Assembly: GCF_002019595.1 (NCBI RefSeq)
Contig: NZ_KV917369.1
Location: 2,070,417 to 2,134,416 of the forward strand
Source of the DNA: Priestia abyssalis
Lineage (GTDB): Bacteria; Bacillota; Bacilli; Bacillales; Bacillaceae_H
Reading direction: 5' to 3'
Length of the DNA: 64,000 bases
Numbering within the stretch: the first letter of the stretch is position 1; each line of letters begins with the position of its first letter. A program made the translations under genes and the position numbers. The notes beneath the pieces were generated by a model, which worked only from the letters and a program-made list of their open reading frames with translations, had not been told where the DNA came from and did no database searches. Below are positions 15,426 through 23,572 of this stretch, piece by piece.

Positions 15426-17072
15426 ATGAACAGTGGATGGAACCGATTAATCAAAAAGCGAAAAAAAAGAAGACATACGGAGAAATATGAAGAAACAGAA
15501 ATTATTTCAAACAAAGACGAAATCAGTCAACATTTAGATGAAAACCTTGCAAATATTAAAGAAGATTTAGGGAATAGCGGTGACGTAATGATCCGTGAAT
15601 TTAAACTCGGAAAATCTTCACTGCATAAAGTAGCGATTGTTTATATAAATGGGTTGGGAGATAAAGATATCATCGGAAGTTCGATCATAGAAAGGTTGAT
15701 GAATGACGCTTCCGATACTGGAAGCAATGATTTGCAATCGCAGGATCAATTATTCACACATATAAAAGAAAATGTTTTAACAGTCGGGACAACTGAGGAC
15801 ATAAAGGATTGGAAAAAGCTGTACCTTTCCCTCTTATCTGGCCAAACAATTGTTTTTATCGACGGTTCAAGTCAGGCCATCGGTTGTTCTGCACAAGGCG
15901 GGGAATTAAGGGCAATTACAGAACCTGCGACAGAACCTGCTGTCCGAGGACCTAAAGAGAGCTTTGTTGAGGCGCTTATTACCAATACATCCATGGTTCG
16001 GCGCAGAATTAAGAGCCCTAATCTATGGGTTGAAACGATGAAGCTCGGGAACATTACACAAACCGATATCGCTATAGTGTATATAAAAGGGATTGTCAAT
16101 GATAAGCTTCTTACTGAAGTCAAAGAGCGGCTCGGTAAAATTGAAGCAGATGAAATTCTTGGTTCCAACACAATCGAAGAATGGATTAATGACGACACAT
16201 GGACACCTTGGCCGACCATGTTTGTAACAGAACGCCCGGATGTGGTGGCAGGAGAGTTGTTGGAAGGGCGTGTCGCTATTTTTGTGGATGGTACACCTAA
16301 TCCTTTAATTTTACCAGCCACATGGATTCAATTTTTTCAAACGGCCGAAGATTATTACTTGCGTTGGAATATTGCCAGTTTTTTGAGGTCTCTAAGGATT
16401 ATTTCATTTTTAATCACCCTGTTTGGGCCGTCGCTTTTTATTGCGTTTATTGCATTTCACCCGGAATTGATTCCAACACCTTTATTAGTGAGCTTGACCG
16501 CACAGCGACAAGGAATTCCATTTCCGGTATTTATAGAGGCTCTATTGTTGGAATTAACATTTGAGGTCTTGCGGGAAGCGGGTGTTCGCATGCCAAGGCC
16601 TATTGGGCAGGCGGTTTCAATCGTGGGTGCACTTGTATTGGGAGAAGCTGCTGTTGCGGCAGGAATTGTTTCAAGTTCCATGGTCATTGTAGTGGCAGGG
16701 ACAGCCATTGCCAGCTTTACGATCCCTCATTATGCGATGATGGATGTGACGCGCTTACTTCGTTTTTTAATGATGATTTTGGCAGCCTCTTTCGGACTTT
16801 ACGGAATTGGACTTGGAGTCATTGTGTTAGTGGCACATACTTGCAGTGTGCGTTCTTTTGGTATTCCTTATTTGACTCCCTTCGCCCCACTCATTCTTTC
16901 TGATTGGAAAGATACCATCATTCGTTTCCCGAAGCCGTTTTTGTCCACACGGCCTCGACTAATTAACCAAACGAAAATAAAGAGGACCGGCAATACTAAG
17001 GATCTCGGTCCGTCACCGAGAGAAGAGCAAAACAAGGACAACGAATCAAAGAGGGATTTCAATGAAACATAA
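15426..17072 (+). CDS. GerA-type spore germinant receptor subunit A
   Basis: About 548 residues; I prefer the ATG at 15426, behind GGAG, over a GTG at 15414. The soluble N-terminal ~300 residues include DVMIREFKLG, VAIVYINGL and the paired NTSMVRRRIKSPNLWVE segment. Four to five membrane helices follow (ISFLITLFGPSLFIAFIAF, LVLGEAAVAAGIVSSSMVIVV and others) and a charged tail. A subunits sit in the inner spore membrane and form the ligand-gated channel of the germinant receptor. It overlaps the C-subunit gene by 11 bases, giving the A-C-B order. The germinant cannot be read from sequence. Confidence 0.92.
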   Translation: MNSGWNRLIKKRKKRRHTEKYEETEIISNKDEISQHLDENLANIKEDLGNSGDVMIREFKLGKSSLHKVAIVYINGLGDKDIIGSSIIERLMNDASDTGSNDLQSQDQLFTHIKENVLTVGTTEDIKDWKKLYLSLLSGQTIVFIDGSSQAIGCSAQGGELRAITEPATEPAVRGPKESFVEALITNTSMVRRRIKSPNLWVETMKLGNITQTDIAIVYIKGIVNDKLLTEVKERLGKIEADEILGSNTIEEWINDDTWTPWPTMFVTERPDVVAGELLEGRVAIFVDGTPNPLILPATWIQFFQTAEDYYLRWNIASFLRSLRIISFLITLFGPSLFIAFIAFHPELIPTPLLVSLTAQRQGIPFPVFIEALLLELTFEVLREAGVRMPRPIGQAVSIVGALVLGEAAVAAGIVSSSMVIVVAGTAIASFTIPHYAMMDVTRLLRFLMMILAASFGLYGIGLGVIVLVAHTCSVRSFGIPYLTPFAPLILSDWKDTIIRFPKPFLSTRPRLINQTKIKRTGNTKDLGPSPREEQNKDNESKRDFNET

Positions 17073-18273
17073 ACCATTCATCCTGTTCTTTATGTTTTTA
17101 TGTATGGGGTTGTTGTCAGGCTGTTGGGATCGCGCCGAATTACAAGACCTTGACATTGTAAGTGCTATCGGTATTGACGAAGGCGGTGATGATGTGGAAA
17201 ACAGATATCGTGTAACCGTCCAAATTATGAATGAAGGGCAAATTGCCGGTGCGGCAGGGCAAGGGGGAGGAAAAGCAGAAATGGCTCCTGTTACGACTTA
17301 TTCGGCTGCAGGAAGTACTGTTGCGGAAGCTCTCCGAAAAATTGCGCCAAAGTCACCTCAAGAGCTTTTTTTTCCCCATGTCCAATTAATGGTGATTGGG
17401 GAGGAACTGGCGAGAAACAAAGGAATTCAAGATTTATTTGATTGGATTGAACGTGATGCACAATTTCGTACCCTTTTTCCGATTTTAATCGTAAGAGATA
17501 ATACAGCAAAGACTCTTCTTCAAATTGCGACACCTTTAGAGGCCGTTCCTGCTGCCAAAATTGTCGGAGGTTTGGAAGCCACTAAAAAAATCTGGGGCGA
17601 GTATGCCAGTACTCGTGCTGATCAAGTCATTCAGCAATTAAGCGGAGAAGGGGCCAATCTAACGGGGATTCAAATTATAGGTGACCCAATGGAAGGGAAC
17701 AAGCTAACAAACGTTCAACAAATCTCTCCCAATACAGATATCGAGGTAAAGGGACTTGCCATTTTTAAAAAAGGAAAACTGAAAAAATGGTTAGAAGGGG
17801 ATGCGGCACGGGGAGCGACATGGATTAATAATGAAGTGACCAAAACGGTTATGAATCTTGATTGTGAAAAGAAAAAAAAGGGAATAGCCGTTGACCTGAT
17901 GCGCTCCAATACGAAGATGAAAGCAGAAATAAAGAACCAAAAACCTGTTATTCATCTTACAGTCCGATCAGAAGGTCACATTTCAGAAGTCCATTGTCCA
18001 ACCGATCTTGATAAACATGAAACCATTGAACAACTTGAAAAACAGATGAAGAAGGAAATAAAAGAGGAAATCAGGATGGCCGTAGACGCCGCTAAAGAAC
18101 AAAAAAGCGATATTTTTCGTTTTGGTGAAACAGTTAACCGTGAGGACCCAAAATTGTGGAAGAGAATCAAGAAAAATTGGGATGATGAAATCTTCCCCGA
18201 GACTGAAGTCAAAATAAATGTGCAAGCGTTTATTCGGCGTTCAGGGTTGCGAACAAAGCCGTATATAAAATAA
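17062..18273 (+). CDS. Ger(x)C family germinant receptor lipoprotein
   Basis: 403 residues. The signal peptide ends in the lipobox LLSGC, followed by WDRAELQDLDIVSAIGID, the family's hallmark. The C-terminal domain runs from about residue 205 (EVKGLAIFKKGKL) to the end. C subunits are lipid-anchored on the outer face of the inner spore membrane and are needed for receptor function. The ATG lies within the end of the A gene, so the two are translationally coupled; the B gene begins 42 bases downstream. Confidence 0.93.
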   Translation: MKHKPFILFFMFLCMGLLSGCWDRAELQDLDIVSAIGIDEGGDDVENRYRVTVQIMNEGQIAGAAGQGGGKAEMAPVTTYSAAGSTVAEALRKIAPKSPQELFFPHVQLMVIGEELARNKGIQDLFDWIERDAQFRTLFPILIVRDNTAKTLLQIATPLEAVPAAKIVGGLEATKKIWGEYASTRADQVIQQLSGEGANLTGIQIIGDPMEGNKLTNVQQISPNTDIEVKGLAIFKKGKLKKWLEGDAARGATWINNEVTKTVMNLDCEKKKKGIAVDLMRSNTKMKAEIKNQKPVIHLTVRSEGHISEVHCPTDLDKHETIEQLEKQMKKEIKEEIRMAVDAAKEQKSDIFRFGETVNREDPKLWKRIKKNWDDEIFPETEVKINVQAFIRRSGLRTKPYIK

Positions 18274-18315
18274 GGAGAAGTCTAGTCATGACAAGTAGCG
18301 AAGGGAGGTCAGCTG

Positions 18316-19419
18316 TTGGAGAAAGCAAAGGTTAGTATTATTCAACTATTTGCCATGATGTTTTTATTTGAACTCGGAAGCGCGCTTGTTGTGAGTTATG
18401 GAGTTGGTGCCCAAAAAGATGCGTGGCTTGCAATTCTTCTAGGAATGTGCGGAGGGATCGTTTTATTTTTCATTTACTACTTTTTATTTCGTCAATATCC
18501 TGATCTGCCGCTTACCGGATATGCCAGGAAAATATTCGGGAAATATATAGGGTGGATGATCGGCTTATTATACACCGTCTATTTTTTGTACGCTGCTGCC
18601 CGGAATTTGCGTGACTTCGGTGATTTGCTGCTTTCATCGACATTGCCCAAAACACCGTTATTGGCCATCAATATATTGTTGGTTCTTGCCATTTGTTATG
18701 TACTTTCTCTAGGGGTTGAAGTGTTAGGGAGAACAGCAGAGGTATTTATTGTTGTTACCATTTTCTTGGGATTTACAGGAAATCTGCTAGTGTTTCTTTC
18801 GGGTAATGTTGATCTTCATAATTTGCAGCCATTTCTCGAAAATGGCTGGAAGCCAATTATGACAACCGCATTTCCGTTAACTACTTTTTTCCCTTTCGGG
18901 GAAGCGATTATCTTTACGATGCTGCTTCCGTATTTAAATCGACCTGAATTAGTAAAAAAAGTTTGGATGTCTGTCTTGATTTCAAGTGGTCTTATCTTAA
19001 GCTATACAGCAAGTTTGAATATAGCCGTTCTCAGTGTTGGAGAAGTAGAAAGATCTACTTTTCCATTGTTATCAACCATCGGAAAGGTGAATCTTTTTGA
19101 GTTTATCCAGCGCCTGGATGCGCTTGTTGTCCTTACCTTTCTGATTACGATGTTTTTCAAAATCTCTATTTATTTTTATGGTGCCGTCATCGGACTGGTC
19201 GATATATTCAAGTTAAAAAGTCACCAACAAATGCTTCTGCCTGCCGGCATCATTCTTACCGTTTTATCCATGACGATTGCTTCAGATTTTGCGGAGCATA
19301 TTGAAGAAGGTCTAAATGTGATACAGTACCCCCTTCACATGCCGTTCATGGTAATCATTCCTATGTTCATGCTGTTTGTTTCCGTGGTTCGTAATCGTTT
19401 CAAGAATAAAGCTAATTAG
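18316..19419 (+). CDS. GerB-type spore germination permease
   Basis: 367 residues from a TTG at 18316 behind GGGAGGT. About ten membrane helices, with the family's DFGDLLLSSTLPKTPLLA and YLNRPELVKKVWM segments. B subunits resemble amino-acid/polyamine transporters and bind the germinant. The gene is intact. A 5'-deleted relative follows directly. Confidence 0.92.
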   Translation: MEKAKVSIIQLFAMMFLFELGSALVVSYGVGAQKDAWLAILLGMCGGIVLFFIYYFLFRQYPDLPLTGYARKIFGKYIGWMIGLLYTVYFLYAAARNLRDFGDLLLSSTLPKTPLLAINILLVLAICYVLSLGVEVLGRTAEVFIVVTIFLGFTGNLLVFLSGNVDLHNLQPFLENGWKPIMTTAFPLTTFFPFGEAIIFTMLLPYLNRPELVKKVWMSVLISSGLILSYTASLNIAVLSVGEVERSTFPLLSTIGKVNLFEFIQRLDALVVLTFLITMFFKISIYFYGAVIGLVDIFKLKSHQQMLLPAGIILTVLSMTIASDFAEHIEEGLNVIQYPLHMPFMVIIPMFMLFVSVVRNRFKNKAN

Positions 19420-19499
19420 CCTCATTTTATTTATTCCTTGAACAGAGGATTTGGATAAAAACGTATAACAAAATAAATGAAACCTGGCCATAACAAGTA

Positions 19500-20156
19500 A
19501 TGGAGAGGGGAGCGGGTAACTTTTTGGTCCTTATTTCAGGTAATGTTGATTTTCATAATTTACAGCCGTTTCTTGAACATGGCTGGAAACCGATCGTCAC
19601 GACAGCCTTTCCGCACATAGTCATTTTCCCTTTTGCAGAAATGCTTGTTTTTACGATGCTGCTTCCATATTTAAACCGACCTGAATTAGTAAAAAAAGTA
19701 TGGCTGTCTGCCTTAATTTCAAGTGGTCTTATTTTAAGTTGGACAGCAAGCTTAAATATAGCTGTTCTAAGTGTTGGTGTAATGGAGAGAGCTACCTTTC
19801 CTACGTTAGCAACAGTGGGACAAGTCAACCTTCTTGAGTTCATCCAAAGGCTTGATGCCATTGTTGTGTTTACCCTCCTCATAACCGTGTTTTTTAAAGC
19901 GTCTATCTATTTATATGGTGCCGTTATCGGACTGGCCGATTTGTTTCATTTGAAAAATCATCAACCCATACTTTTACCAATCGGAGGTATTCTTATTTTT
20001 TTGTCCATGATGATCGCTTCAGATTTTGCAGAAATGACGGAAGAAGGATTTATTTTTGTCCATTATTACCTTGGTATTCCTCTTCTTATCCTTATTCCAT
20101 TGCTCATGCTGCTTGTTGCCATGATTCGTAATCGCTTCAAAAATAAAGCTAGCTAG
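19500..20156 (+). pseudogene. Second gerB copy lacking its first ~155 codons
   Basis: The 218-residue frame matches residues ~155-367 of the preceding GerB almost position by position (GNVDFHNLQPFLEHGWKP against GNVDLHNLQPFLENGWKP; both end in RNRFKNKA). It lacks the first four to five helices. Upstream, the leader word CATAACAAGTA...GGAG resembles the leader of the intact gerB (CATGACAAGTAGCGAAGGGAG). A full tandem duplicate with an internal deletion from its start into codon ~155 explains this. Translation could still start at the ATG at 19500, but a working permease is unlikely. Confidence 0.75.
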
Positions 20157-20385
20157 AACCCTTTTGTTTGTGTGATTTATTTTTTATGATGATGGCAATT
20201 TGCTGCCCAATTGTAAGAAGGAGAAAAAATATTAACATCACATATTCTCCAGTTTCGATTACCCAAAATGGACTAAGTAAATTGAACAATGCATGAGAGA
20301 GTTTAAAGCCTAAAAGAATGTCCATTGTTAAAATAAGTGAAATGCTTAATGAAAAGATGAATACGAAAACTGCTAATACTTTCAT
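20149..20385 (-). CDS. Small two-helix membrane protein
   Basis: 78 residues on the reverse strand behind AAGGAG at good spacing, ending within the last codons of the gerB remnant. Two hydrophobic segments (about 4-24 and 40-63) and a basic tail (KNKSHKQKG). Small two-helix D-type subunits are known beside some germinant-receptor operons, and size and position would fit; but it is convergent to the operon and I do not recognise the sequence, so this is only a suggestion. Confidence 0.6.
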   Translation of the reverse strand: MKVLAVFVFIFSLSISLILTMDILLGFKLSHALFNLLSPFWVIETGEYVMLIFFLLLTIGQQIAIIIKNKSHKQKGSS

Positions 20386-20500
20386 CCATTTTTGCTCCTT
20401 ATTGATCAGGATATAAAGATAGTATTTGTGATATGCAAAATAGAAAAGACCGATATGTAGTACCGGCCCTTTCGCACGTTTAGCGGTAATGGATGCACCT

Positions 20501-20632
20501 TTATTTAGATTTCATTTCCTTTGTACCTTCAGGAGTAAGAGCTTCCGGCTTGCGTCTATCCTTTTGAGTGCCATAATGGAAATTTGTCAGCTTCCCGGTA
20601 TCTTCCGGTTGGTATTGTCCTTTTTGGTTCAT
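20501..20632 (-). CDS. Small hydrophilic protein, 43 residues
   Basis: Starts at an ATG at 20632 preceded by AAGGAGG at eight bases, which makes it credible despite its size. It reads MNQKGQYQPEDTGKLTNFHY and ends in GTKEMKSK. Polar, no membrane segment, no cysteine. It resembles in style the many small Bacillus spore-compartment proteins, but I cannot assign a family. It lies between two other small reverse-strand genes. Confidence 0.55.
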   Translation of the reverse strand: MNQKGQYQPEDTGKLTNFHYGTQKDRRKPEALTPEGTKEMKSK

Positions 20633-20792
20633 AATCTTAATCCTCCTTTTTACTCAATATAGGAACAAACGTTATTTTGCTCAAGTGGATGGAATATAAT
20701 GTGCCTAATCTTCTCATCCTAAATAAAGAAATAAGAACGTTTTCTGTCAAATTCTATCTTGTTTTTTAGGAGTGCAGGAAATTCTGTATGAA

Positions 20793-20847
20793 AAAAAACA
20801 AGAAGTAGATATTATGTATGTTTGTTTTCGGCTGCTTCTTGTTTTTT
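20793..20847 (-). terminator. Terminator whose 5' arm lies inside a coding sequence
   Basis: Read on the reverse strand, AAAAAACAAGAAG (codons KKQEA) pairs with CTTCTTGTTTTTT beyond the stop codon. Confidence 0.6.
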
Positions 20848-20985
20848 ACCTGATCCAAATAGGTTGGAAATGCGTAAATCATACCCTTCGCTTTCTGCAC
20901 TTACGTGAATAATATCTTCGTTTGCGCCTTTTTTGCTTGAGTTCTCTATTTGATCGGTATATTGGTCAAACGTATCCTTTTCCAT
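20812..20985 (-). CDS. Small acidic protein, 57 residues
   Basis: ATG at 20985 behind AGAGGTG. Reads MEKDTFDQYTDQIENSSKKG, continues with DIIHVSAESEGYDLRISNLFG and ends in a polar tail. Acidic and soluble; not recognised. Its last codons form one arm of the terminator described next. Confidence 0.55.
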   Translation of the reverse strand: MEKDTFDQYTDQIENSSKKGANEDIIHVSAESEGYDLRISNLFGSGKKQEAAENKHT

Positions 20986-21099
20986 GTCGATCACCTCTTA
21001 GTTAGTTTTCTTCCCAATCGTGAAGTTATACATAAACACTGTTTTATGTTAGTTCTACAAAGGTTCTTTATTGTTTGACGCTATTTTTTAGTTTTTTAT

Positions 21100-21129
21100 T
21101 TGACGTAATGACTCCATTCGGGTTATGAT
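21100..21129 (+). promoter_or_regulatory. Promoter of the Mn riboswitch transcript
   Basis: TTGACG at 21100-21105 and TATGAT at 21124-21129, 18-base spacing. Transcription would start about 20 bases before the riboswitch. Confidence 0.6.
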
Positions 21130-21156
21130 GAATTCAAATAAATGAAACGTGTTTTC

Positions 21157-21271
21157 TCCAAAGGGGAGTAGCTGTTACAACAAAGTCGTCATGACGGGAT
21201 CCAAATCCCCGGCTTTGTTGGCAATGTTTATTGCTAGCGAGACCTTTGCCAATGTATATTGGTAAAGGTCT
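21157..21271 (+). ncRNA. yybP-ykoY (Mn2+) riboswitch
   Basis: The conserved AAAGGGGAGTAGC box opens the element, GTCGTCATGACGGG and CCCCGGCTTTGTTGGC form the central helix, and GCGAGACCTTTGCC closes it, as in the manganese-sensing yybP-ykoY class. CCAAAGG at its 5' end can pair with CCTTTG at 21243 in the ligand-bound form. The same bases otherwise join the hairpin GACCTTTGCCAAT / ATTGGTAAAGGTC (21241-21270), which is followed by TTTTG and would stop transcription. Mn2+ should therefore switch the downstream genes on. Confidence 0.9.
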
Positions 21272-21280
21272 TTTGTACTT

Positions 21281-21317
21281 AACGCCTTTACCATTGAAAA
21301 TGGTAGGGGCGTTTTTC
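21281..21317 (+). terminator. Second terminator-like hairpin behind the riboswitch
   Basis: AACGCC and ACCATT pair with AATGGT and GGCGTT, then TTTT. It stands between the riboswitch and its genes, so it may add a second stop or be part of the switch. Confidence 0.6.
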
Positions 21318-21385
21318 ATTTACGGGAAAGCACGTAGTTTTGATTTAAGAATTTGTGAAAATCAATATGAGAAGGGAGCACAATC

Positions 21386-21511
21386 ATGTCTAAACTTTCG
21401 AAAGTACTCAAAAGCACTGCATTTAAGAAAGGATTGAAGATGGCAAGAAAACGGCTGGTCCCTATCATTATGAACAAAATCAAAAAGAGAAAAGGCAAAA
21501 AGACATTTTAA
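21386..21511 (+). CDS. 41-residue highly basic protein under Mn riboswitch
   Basis: ATG at 21386 behind AGAAGGGAG. The peptide reads MSKLSKVLKSTAFKKGLKMA, then RKRLVPIIMNKIKKRKGKK and ends TF. About 15 Lys/Arg and almost no acidic residues; the first half could form an amphipathic helix. I do not recognise the family. It is the first gene behind the manganese riboswitch and precedes an FbpB-type gene by 31 bases, so a role in metal homeostasis, perhaps at the membrane or with RNA, is a reasonable inference. Confidence 0.65.
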   Translation: MSKLSKVLKSTAFKKGLKMARKRLVPIIMNKIKKRKGKKTF

Positions 21512-21542
21512 GCCTTTTTTGCTGGTAAGAAGGTGAGTAACG

Positions 21543-21674
21543 ATGAGAAAAACAATTAAACTTTCATTCGAACAGTTAGTATTGGAAAACAAAAAAGAGT
21601 TAATGAACAACGAACAAGAAATGAAAAAAATTGAGCAGCGAATTGATGATAAACATTCTAAGCTTGCTAAGTGA
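21543..21674 (+). CDS. fbpB: FbpB-family small basic protein
   Basis: 43 residues from ATG 21543 behind AAGAAGGTGAG. It reads MRKTIKLSFEQLVLENKKEL and continues as a charged helix with EQEMKKIEQRIDDKHS, the pattern of the Fur-regulated basic protein B family. In B. subtilis FbpB helps the FsrA small RNA in the iron-sparing response. Here the gene appears to be cotranscribed from a manganese-riboswitch promoter; no Fur box was seen between the two small genes. Assignment is by recalled pattern, not by search. Confidence 0.7.
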   Translation: MRKTIKLSFEQLVLENKKELMNNEQEMKKIEQRIDDKHSKLAK

Positions 21675-21745
21675 TATTTTATGTCAGAATTTCGTTAAAT
21701 AGAAAGTGTCGTATGCAACCAATCTTTATGAAATGAGGTATTTGA

Positions 21746-22192
21746 ATGAAAAAATGGCTGATTGCTGTTTCTGCCGTTCCTTTTTTGCTTCTTGGAGGGT
21801 GTTCTTCCTTAGAAGGTGTGAACAACACATTGACGTATGTCAATGAAGCGACGGACTATGTCAATGAAGCTAGTACGTTTGCGAATGAGATTCCGGCTCT
21901 TGCCGAACAAGCTGTTAGTGACCAGCAAGCGGCACAAGAGTTGGAGACGAAGCTGCAAGAGATGAAGCAAGATATAGAAGACTTCAACGCACTTCAGCCG
22001 CCGGACATGGCTGCAGATTTGCACCAGCAAATTGTGGAACAAAATAATCAAGTCGTACAGGGAATTGACTTGTACTTAAACAATGTGGAAGAAGGCAAGC
22101 TTGACCCGTCCCTGCTGGAGAATACAGAAATCTTTCAGTCCATACAAGAAATTACGAGCATTATCGACCAGATTAAACAATTGGGACAATAG
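21746..22192 (+). CDS. Lipoprotein, DUF6376-like
   Basis: 148 residues. Signal peptide with lipobox LLGGC, then an acidic, mostly helical domain with repeated VNEA words (TYVNEATDYVNEASTFANE) and a LQPPDMAADLHQQIVEQNNQ segment. This matches the DUF6376 lipoprotein pattern of Bacillus. It should be anchored outside the membrane; function unknown. A strong hairpin follows. Confidence 0.7.
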   Translation: MKKWLIAVSAVPFLLLGGCSSLEGVNNTLTYVNEATDYVNEASTFANEIPALAEQAVSDQQAAQELETKLQEMKQDIEDFNALQPPDMAADLHQQIVEQNNQVVQGIDLYLNNVEEGKLDPSLLENTEIFQSIQEITSIIDQIKQLGQ

Positions 22193-22224
22193 CCGAATCC
22201 TTTAATGGATAAGGGAGTTTTCAA

Positions 22225-22267
22225 CAATGGAGTGAGCCGCGGGAATGTTCCGCGGCTCACTCCATTG
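22225..22267. terminator. 18-bp perfect hairpin after the lipoprotein gene
   Basis: CAATGGAGTGAGCCGCGG pairs perfectly with CCGCGGCTCACTCCATTG. T-tracts are weak on both sides. It overlaps the stop codon of a remnant on the other strand. Confidence 0.6.
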
Positions 22268-22378
22268 TTTCGGTTTCTTGATGGATTTTATACCCGTTTG
22301 GCAACTGGTTTTCAATAGCCTCAATGGATGAAAATTTCTCTTCATTCGATCGAGGGACATTCACAATCGGTTCATCAG
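22257..22378 (-). pseudogene. C-terminal remnant of an unidentified gene
   Basis: On the reverse strand about 40 sense codons read ADEPIVNVPRSNEEKFSSIE, then AIENQLPNGYKIHQE and end ETME before TGA. No start codon or upstream part exists: the frame runs straight into the hairpin repeat at 22379. I take it for the tail of a gene whose 5' part was lost when the repeat arrived or recombined. Confidence 0.4.
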
Positions 22379-22452
22379 CCGCATAGGTCTAGAAAATTTG
22401 GCGTGGCCGCTCTTTGGTCATGTCGAATTTTCTAAATCGATCTATATAGTAC
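22379..22452 (-). repeat. Double-hairpin repeat, copy with second hairpin lost
   Basis: Reverse-strand copy. Arms TAGAAAATTTGGCGTGGCC (22390-22408) and GGTCATGTCGAATTTTCTA (22416-22434) still pair through G-U wobbles. The CCTATGCGG start of hairpin 2 remains, but the rest is replaced by the remnant gene. Confidence 0.65.
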
Positions 22453-22553
22453 AAGACAAACAAATAGCAGTTGCGGTATAATGATGTACTTGAAGTGCAA
22501 TTAAACTATAAGAATTGAAATTTTACAAATTGGCACAAGGAGAATTAAAAAAG

Positions 22554-23384
22554 ATGGACTTATTGATGATTTTAAAAGCAATTATTTTAGGCCTTGTTGA
22601 AGGATTAACAGAATTCGCGCCCGTTTCATCAACAGGTCACATGATTATCGTGGATGATATGTGGCTGCATTCAGAACAATTTTTAGGCAAATATACAGCC
22701 AATACATTTAAAATTGTCATTCAGCTCGGTTCGATTTTGGCGGTTGTCTTCGTTTTTAAAGACCGTTTTATAGATATGCTGGGATTGGGGCGCTTCAACA
22801 AAAATGCCGCTCAGCAGCCGAATCGTCTTAAGCTGACCCAAGTTATCGTTGGGTTAATTCCTGCAGGCGTTTTAGGAGTATTATTTGAAGATTATATTGA
22901 TGAACATTTATTTTCGACAGCTACCGTGTTAATCGGTTTGGTTATAGGAGCGGTCTTTATGATTTTGGCTGACTTTTTTGGTGCGAAAGATCCAAAAGTT
23001 CAAACGGTCGACCAAATTACGTATAAACAAGCGTTGACAGTCGGACTCATTCAATGTCTTTCGTTATGGCCTGGTTTTTCCCGTTCCGGTTCTACCATTT
23101 CCGGCGGTGTTTTGCTTGGAATGAGCCACCGTGCAGCGGCTGATTTTACTTTTATTATGGCCGTTCCAATCATGTTTGGCGCAAGCTTTCTGTCATTGCT
23201 GAAAAACTGGCAATACTTTACGCTGGATGCGCTGCCGTTTTTTATCGCTGGCTTTATTAGCGCCTTCGTATTTGCGTTAATCTCGATTCGCTTTTTCTTG
23301 AAGCTGATCAACAAAATTAAACTCGTTCCGTTTGCAATTTATCGTATTGTTTTAGCTGCAATCATTTACGTTGTTTACTTTTAA
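22554..23384 (+). CDS. uppP: Undecaprenyl-diphosphatase
   Basis: I start at ATG 22554 behind AAGGAG, giving 276 residues with the usual MDLLMILKAIILGLVEGLTE start. The catalytic motifs EGLTEFAPVSSTGH and GFSRSGSTISGG are present and about eight membrane helices are visible. The enzyme removes one phosphate from undecaprenyl diphosphate at the outer membrane face, recycling the wall-precursor carrier, and gives some bacitracin resistance. It is monocistronic, between the repeat and a terminator. Confidence 0.93.
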   Translation: MDLLMILKAIILGLVEGLTEFAPVSSTGHMIIVDDMWLHSEQFLGKYTANTFKIVIQLGSILAVVFVFKDRFIDMLGLGRFNKNAAQQPNRLKLTQVIVGLIPAGVLGVLFEDYIDEHLFSTATVLIGLVIGAVFMILADFFGAKDPKVQTVDQITYKQALTVGLIQCLSLWPGFSRSGSTISGGVLLGMSHRAAADFTFIMAVPIMFGASFLSLLKNWQYFTLDALPFFIAGFISAFVFALISIRFFLKLINKIKLVPFAIYRIVLAAIIYVVYF

Positions 23385-23420
23385 TTTACATGCTGTTTAA
23401 ACGATAGAGTAAGTTTTTTC

Positions 23421-23480
23421 GGGAGGATGGCTCAAAAGTTATTTTTATATCTTTTGGGTCATCCTCTCTCCCATTTTTGG
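23421..23480 (+). terminator. Terminator of GGCTCAAAAG type after uppP
   Basis: GGAGGATGGCTCAAAAG pairs with CTTTTGGGTCATCCTC, followed by TCTCCCATTTTTGG. Similar hairpins lie at 14931 and 42643. Confidence 0.75.
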
Positions 23481-23572
23481 GTGTTAAATGTTACCATCAT
23501 ATAGAGATATTCTTGATAGTCCTAAAACTTTAAGTGAATCAAATTGGGACAAGCACTATAGGAAGGAGATTA

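Noticed and set aside
21134..21319. Reverse-strand 61-codon frame across 21.1-21.3 kb
   Set aside because: It is the complement of the riboswitch and terminator hairpins.
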